Below are positions 43,675-45,700 of a stretch of DNA of 45,700 nt, one piece after another (positions within the stretch are counted from its first letter, which is position 1; every line of letters starts with the position of its first letter). Location of the stretch: assembly GCA_014359745.1 (NCBI GenBank), contig JACIYW010000005.1, forward strand, positions 1-45,700, in the 5' to 3' direction. The translations under genes and the position numbers were made by a program. The notes under the pieces were generated by a model. It was given only the letters and a program-made list of their open reading frames with translations. It made no database searches and was not told the origin of the DNA. This DNA is from Paracoccaceae bacterium (GTDB lineage Bacteria; Pseudomonadota; Alphaproteobacteria; Rhodobacterales; Rhodobacteraceae).

Positions 43675-44330
43675 AGGGTCTTTTCCTCATAGGGGCAGAG
43701 ATCGCGGATGATGCACACCGCGCATTTGGGTTTGCGCGCGGTGCAGATATAGCGGCCGTGCAGGATCAGCCAGTGATGCGCATGGCGTTGATATTCAACC
43801 GGCACGTTGTCTTCAATGGCGCGTTCCACCGCGATAACGTCACGTCCGGGGCAGATGCCGGTGCGGTTGCCGATGCGGAATATATGCGTGTCCACCGCCT
43901 GCGCCGGGTGGCCCCACCACATGTTCAGCACCACATTGGCGGTCTTGCGCCCCACGCCGGGCAGCGATTGCAGAGCGGCGCGCGAGGATGGCACCTGTCC
44001 GCCGTACTCCTCCACCAGTATCCGGCTAAGCCGCATGACGTTCTTCGCTTTGTTGCGATAAAGCCCGATGGTGCGGATATGCGCCACCAGCCCCTCTTCA
44101 CCCAGCGCCAGCATCTTTTCGGGGGTGTCGGCAACCGGGAACAACCTCGCCGTGGCGCGATTCACACCCACGTCTGTCGCCTGCGCCGACAGCGCCACGG
44201 CGACCAGCAGGGTGTAGGAGTTCACATGATGCAATTCGCCCTTTGGTTCCGGCTCTGCGGCCTGGAACCGGGCGAATATCTGCTGCATCACATGATAATC
44301 GAGCTGCGCGGCCATGGCAGCAAATGACAT
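43671..44330 (-). CDS. nth: Endonuclease III
   Basis: DNA glycosylase/AP lyase of 219 residues that removes oxidised pyrimidines. The helix-hairpin-helix is LPGVGRKTANVVL with catalytic K129, followed by D147 in VDTHIFRIGNR. The [4Fe-4S] cluster cysteines C196, C203, C206 and C212 keep the C-x6-C-x2-C-x5-C spacing. ATG 44330 with GGGGCGG upstream is preferred; ATG 44315 is possible. A perfect inverted repeat lies 12 nt upstream. It is coupled to the kinase gene. Confidence 0.95.
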   Translation of the reverse strand: MSFAAMAAQLDYHVMQQIFARFQAAEPEPKGELHHVNSYTLLVAVALSAQATDVGVNRATARLFPVADTPEKMLALGEEGLVAHIRTIGLYRNKAKNVMRLSRILVEEYGGQVPSSRAALQSLPGVGRKTANVVLNMWWGHPAQAVDTHIFRIGNRTGICPGRDVIAVERAIEDNVPVEYQRHAHHWLILHGRYICTARKPKCAVCIIRDLCPYEEKTL

Positions 44331-44341
44331 GGCCGCGCCCC

Positions 44342-44371
44342 GTTCCGCAACATCAAACCTCGTTGCGGAAC
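44342..44371. promoter_or_regulatory. Perfect 10-bp inverted repeat upstream of nth
   Basis: GTTCCGCAAC (44342-44351) and GTTGCGGAAC (44362-44371) with a 10-nt spacer, between the choice-of-anchor gene stop (44401) and the nth start (44330). It may be an operator, a terminator stem without T-run for the upstream gene, or a leader hairpin beside the nth ribosome-binding site. Confidence 0.55.
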
Positions 44372-44400
44372 CAGATGCGACCAAACGTCGTTTTAAGCCG

Positions 44401-45582
44401 TTAGGTGGCGGTGGCGGCCCGCCGACGACGACGGACAAATCCCATCAGGCCCAGGGCGCCCAGCAACAGCGGCCCCGACATGGGCAGCGGAATCGCCGCC
44501 GGAACCGACACGACCCTCAGCGTGAAATCGCTGAAATTCACCTGGCCGCCCAGGTTGATCGCGTAATTGACGTTCAGGTTCGCCAGATCCTCGATGATGC
44601 CTTTTTCAAGGCTCACACCCAGCAGTGTTTCCACCGCCGTGTAATCCGTCCCGAGAACCTGCGCCGCAGCGCTGACTGCACTGAACTGATCATTTGGATC
44701 GACATCGCGCCGCACTTCCCACAACCCGTCCTGGTTGAGCCAGGCCATCAGGATAGCGTCGGTCGATGCGTCGCCGTCATTGTCCCAGAACAGCCCTTCC
44801 GGTGCCATGTCCTGCGACATCCAATCGCCGAACAGGCTGGCATAGGGGCCGGTCACGCCCGAGCCGGCAATCACATCCTCGCCCATCGACAGGGCGATGC
44901 CCGAACGTTCACTGGCGAAAAAGCCATCAAGCGTGAAATTCGGATTGGTCGAGGCATCCCCGAACAGGCCAAAGGGGAATTGGCTGAACGCATTGGCGTC
45001 ATCTGGGCCGGATTGGAACGTCGTCGAAAACGACACCCCGTCCGCCGCGCTCGAGCGCGTGAAGCCATCGCCCACCCCGAAACCCAACTCGATGCTGAAC
45101 TCACCAATCCGTTGCCCGGTCAGGTTCACCAACCGGTGGAACACCTGATACCCCACCGAATCCGTCGGCTGTACACCTTGCGGGTCCACATCGAACACCA
45201 GATCCACTGCGCCAAGGCCGGTCAACTGTTCCTTGAACCGCTTGCCGCTCTGGAAATCGCCGTCGCAGGTCGTGGTGCTTGACGCGCGAATGCAGCCCGA
45301 TTTGACCTGCCCCGCGCTTGAAAAGGGCGTCGGGTCGGCCATCATGCCGGGCGAGTTCGCCTCGGGCGCCGTATAGGCGATACGGCCATTGGTGACGGCC
45401 CCAAGGGCGAGTGGCGCGCGATCATAGACCACGCTGAACCCGGTTTCGCCATCGGCCACCACCGGGCCCACGGCCACATTGCCGGTGTTCCACCCGGTTA
45501 TCGTGGCCGCCTGGGCGGCCAACGGAAACGCTCCACCCGCTATCAAGAGCGGAAGCGCCAGTTTACGAACTACTACAGACAT
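44401..45582 (-). CDS. Secreted choice-of-anchor F-like protein with VPLPA-CTERM-like tail
   Basis: A 393-residue exported protein: signal peptide at 1-26 (cleavage probably after AQA), a beta-rich extracellular domain of the choice-of-anchor F type, and a C-terminal sorting tail of IPLP motif, hydrophobic helix and a five-Arg run. This is the layout of VPLPA-CTERM proteins processed by exosortase-type enzymes in Rhodobacterales. Two cysteines (in SGCIRAS and TTCDGD) may form a disulfide. The start ATG 45582 has AAAGGGA upstream. No exosortase gene is in the window. Confidence 0.82.
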   Translation of the reverse strand: MSVVVRKLALPLLIAGGAFPLAAQAATITGWNTGNVAVGPVVADGETGFSVVYDRAPLALGAVTNGRIAYTAPEANSPGMMADPTPFSSAGQVKSGCIRASSTTTCDGDFQSGKRFKEQLTGLGAVDLVFDVDPQGVQPTDSVGYQVFHRLVNLTGQRIGEFSIELGFGVGDGFTRSSAADGVSFSTTFQSGPDDANAFSQFPFGLFGDASTNPNFTLDGFFASERSGIALSMGEDVIAGSGVTGPYASLFGDWMSQDMAPEGLFWDNDGDASTDAILMAWLNQDGLWEVRRDVDPNDQFSAVSAAAQVLGTDYTAVETLLGVSLEKGIIEDLANLNVNYAINLGGQVNFSDFTLRVVSVPAAIPLPMSGPLLLGALGLMGFVRRRRRAATAT

Positions 45583-45700
45583 ATCAAATGTCCCTTTGTT
45601 TGTTGATAAAAATCCAAGAAGCCTGAGACATCGGGCCTTGCTATGCAACAACCCGAATCACAGCTGAAATGGCGCAATGGGCACGCCAACAAGCACAATA
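45583..45700 (-). other. Upstream region of the choice-of-anchor gene
   Basis: 118 nt to the window edge, AT-richer next to the gene and probably holding its promoter. I see no gene, repeat or confident promoter motif. Confidence 0.4.

Overview
The window is chromosomal DNA from an alphaproteobacterium, almost certainly a member of the Rhodobacteraceae/Paracoccaceae (Roseobacter-Rhodobacter group). The evidence is high GC with strong G/C third-position bias, recognisable alphaproteobacterial gene blocks (phaAB, dnaKJ, zinc-ribbon protein-ftsE-ftsX-plsC, petP-petR beside ilvE), a heat-shock promoter upstream of dnaK that matches the alphaproteobacterial RpoH consensus, and Rhodobacterales-type surface proteins (Hint-domain, choice-of-anchor, VPLPA-CTERM-like). 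I found no tRNA, rRNA, CRISPR array, insertion sequence or prophage. Genes are densely packed, with many 4-nt ATGA/GTGA overlaps.

Layout. 1-3.4 kb: 3' part of tag (DNA repair), a divergent c-di-GMP phosphodiesterase (EAL), then phaA-phaB (acetyl-CoA to 3-hydroxybutyryl-CoA for polyhydroxybutyrate). 3.5-8.4 kb: a YdcH-like small protein, a TrmN6-like methyltransferase, a DUF2007 protein, a long-chain polyprenyl diphosphate synthase (quinone tail), ispE (isoprenoid precursor) and a secreted TPR protein. 8.7-13.9 kb: asparaginase, glutathione-dependent formaldehyde dehydrogenase, a candidate polymorphic toxin with its immunity gene, a GNAT acetyltransferase and a NYN nuclease-like protein. 14-17.1 kb: dnaK-dnaJ. 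17.5-19.3 kb: a receiver-PP2C phosphatase diverging from an Hpt protein, resembling parts of a partner-switching pathway. 19.4-22.8 kb: zinc-ribbon protein, ftsE, ftsX, plsC. 22.8-28.8 kb: peroxiredoxin, accA, an ABC permease/ATPase pair and a divergent tesA-type esterase whose start codon overlaps that of the ATPase.

28.9-33.5 kb is the most unusual stretch. It holds a three-gene operon of two small secreted Cys-rich proteins of unknown function plus a SCO1/SenC copper chaperone. Two Hint-domain proteins follow, one with the catalytic Cys and His present and the other with both replaced. 33.9-38.6 kb: dapE, petR-petP, ilvE, a small basic protein, and arsR-arsC without an efflux gene in view. 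38.6-45.6 kb: a DMT transporter, a HIT protein, a Core-2/I-branching-type glycosyltransferase diverging from a sulfotransferase (surface glycan decoration), an adenosine kinase-like PfkB enzyme, nth, and a secreted choice-of-anchor F-like protein with a CTERM-type tail.

Beyond genes, five copies of a short element (GAGTATTTTT plus a conserved downstream tail) lie 11-59 nt after stop codons, always in the orientation of the gene just ended. They look like a recurring 3'-end/terminator element. Other notable non-coding structure includes a palindromic operator across the arsR -10 and start codon, a hairpin over the ribosome-binding region of the active-looking Hint gene, a perfect 10-bp inverted repeat before nth, and a 16-bp x 3 G-run tandem repeat upstream of dnaK.
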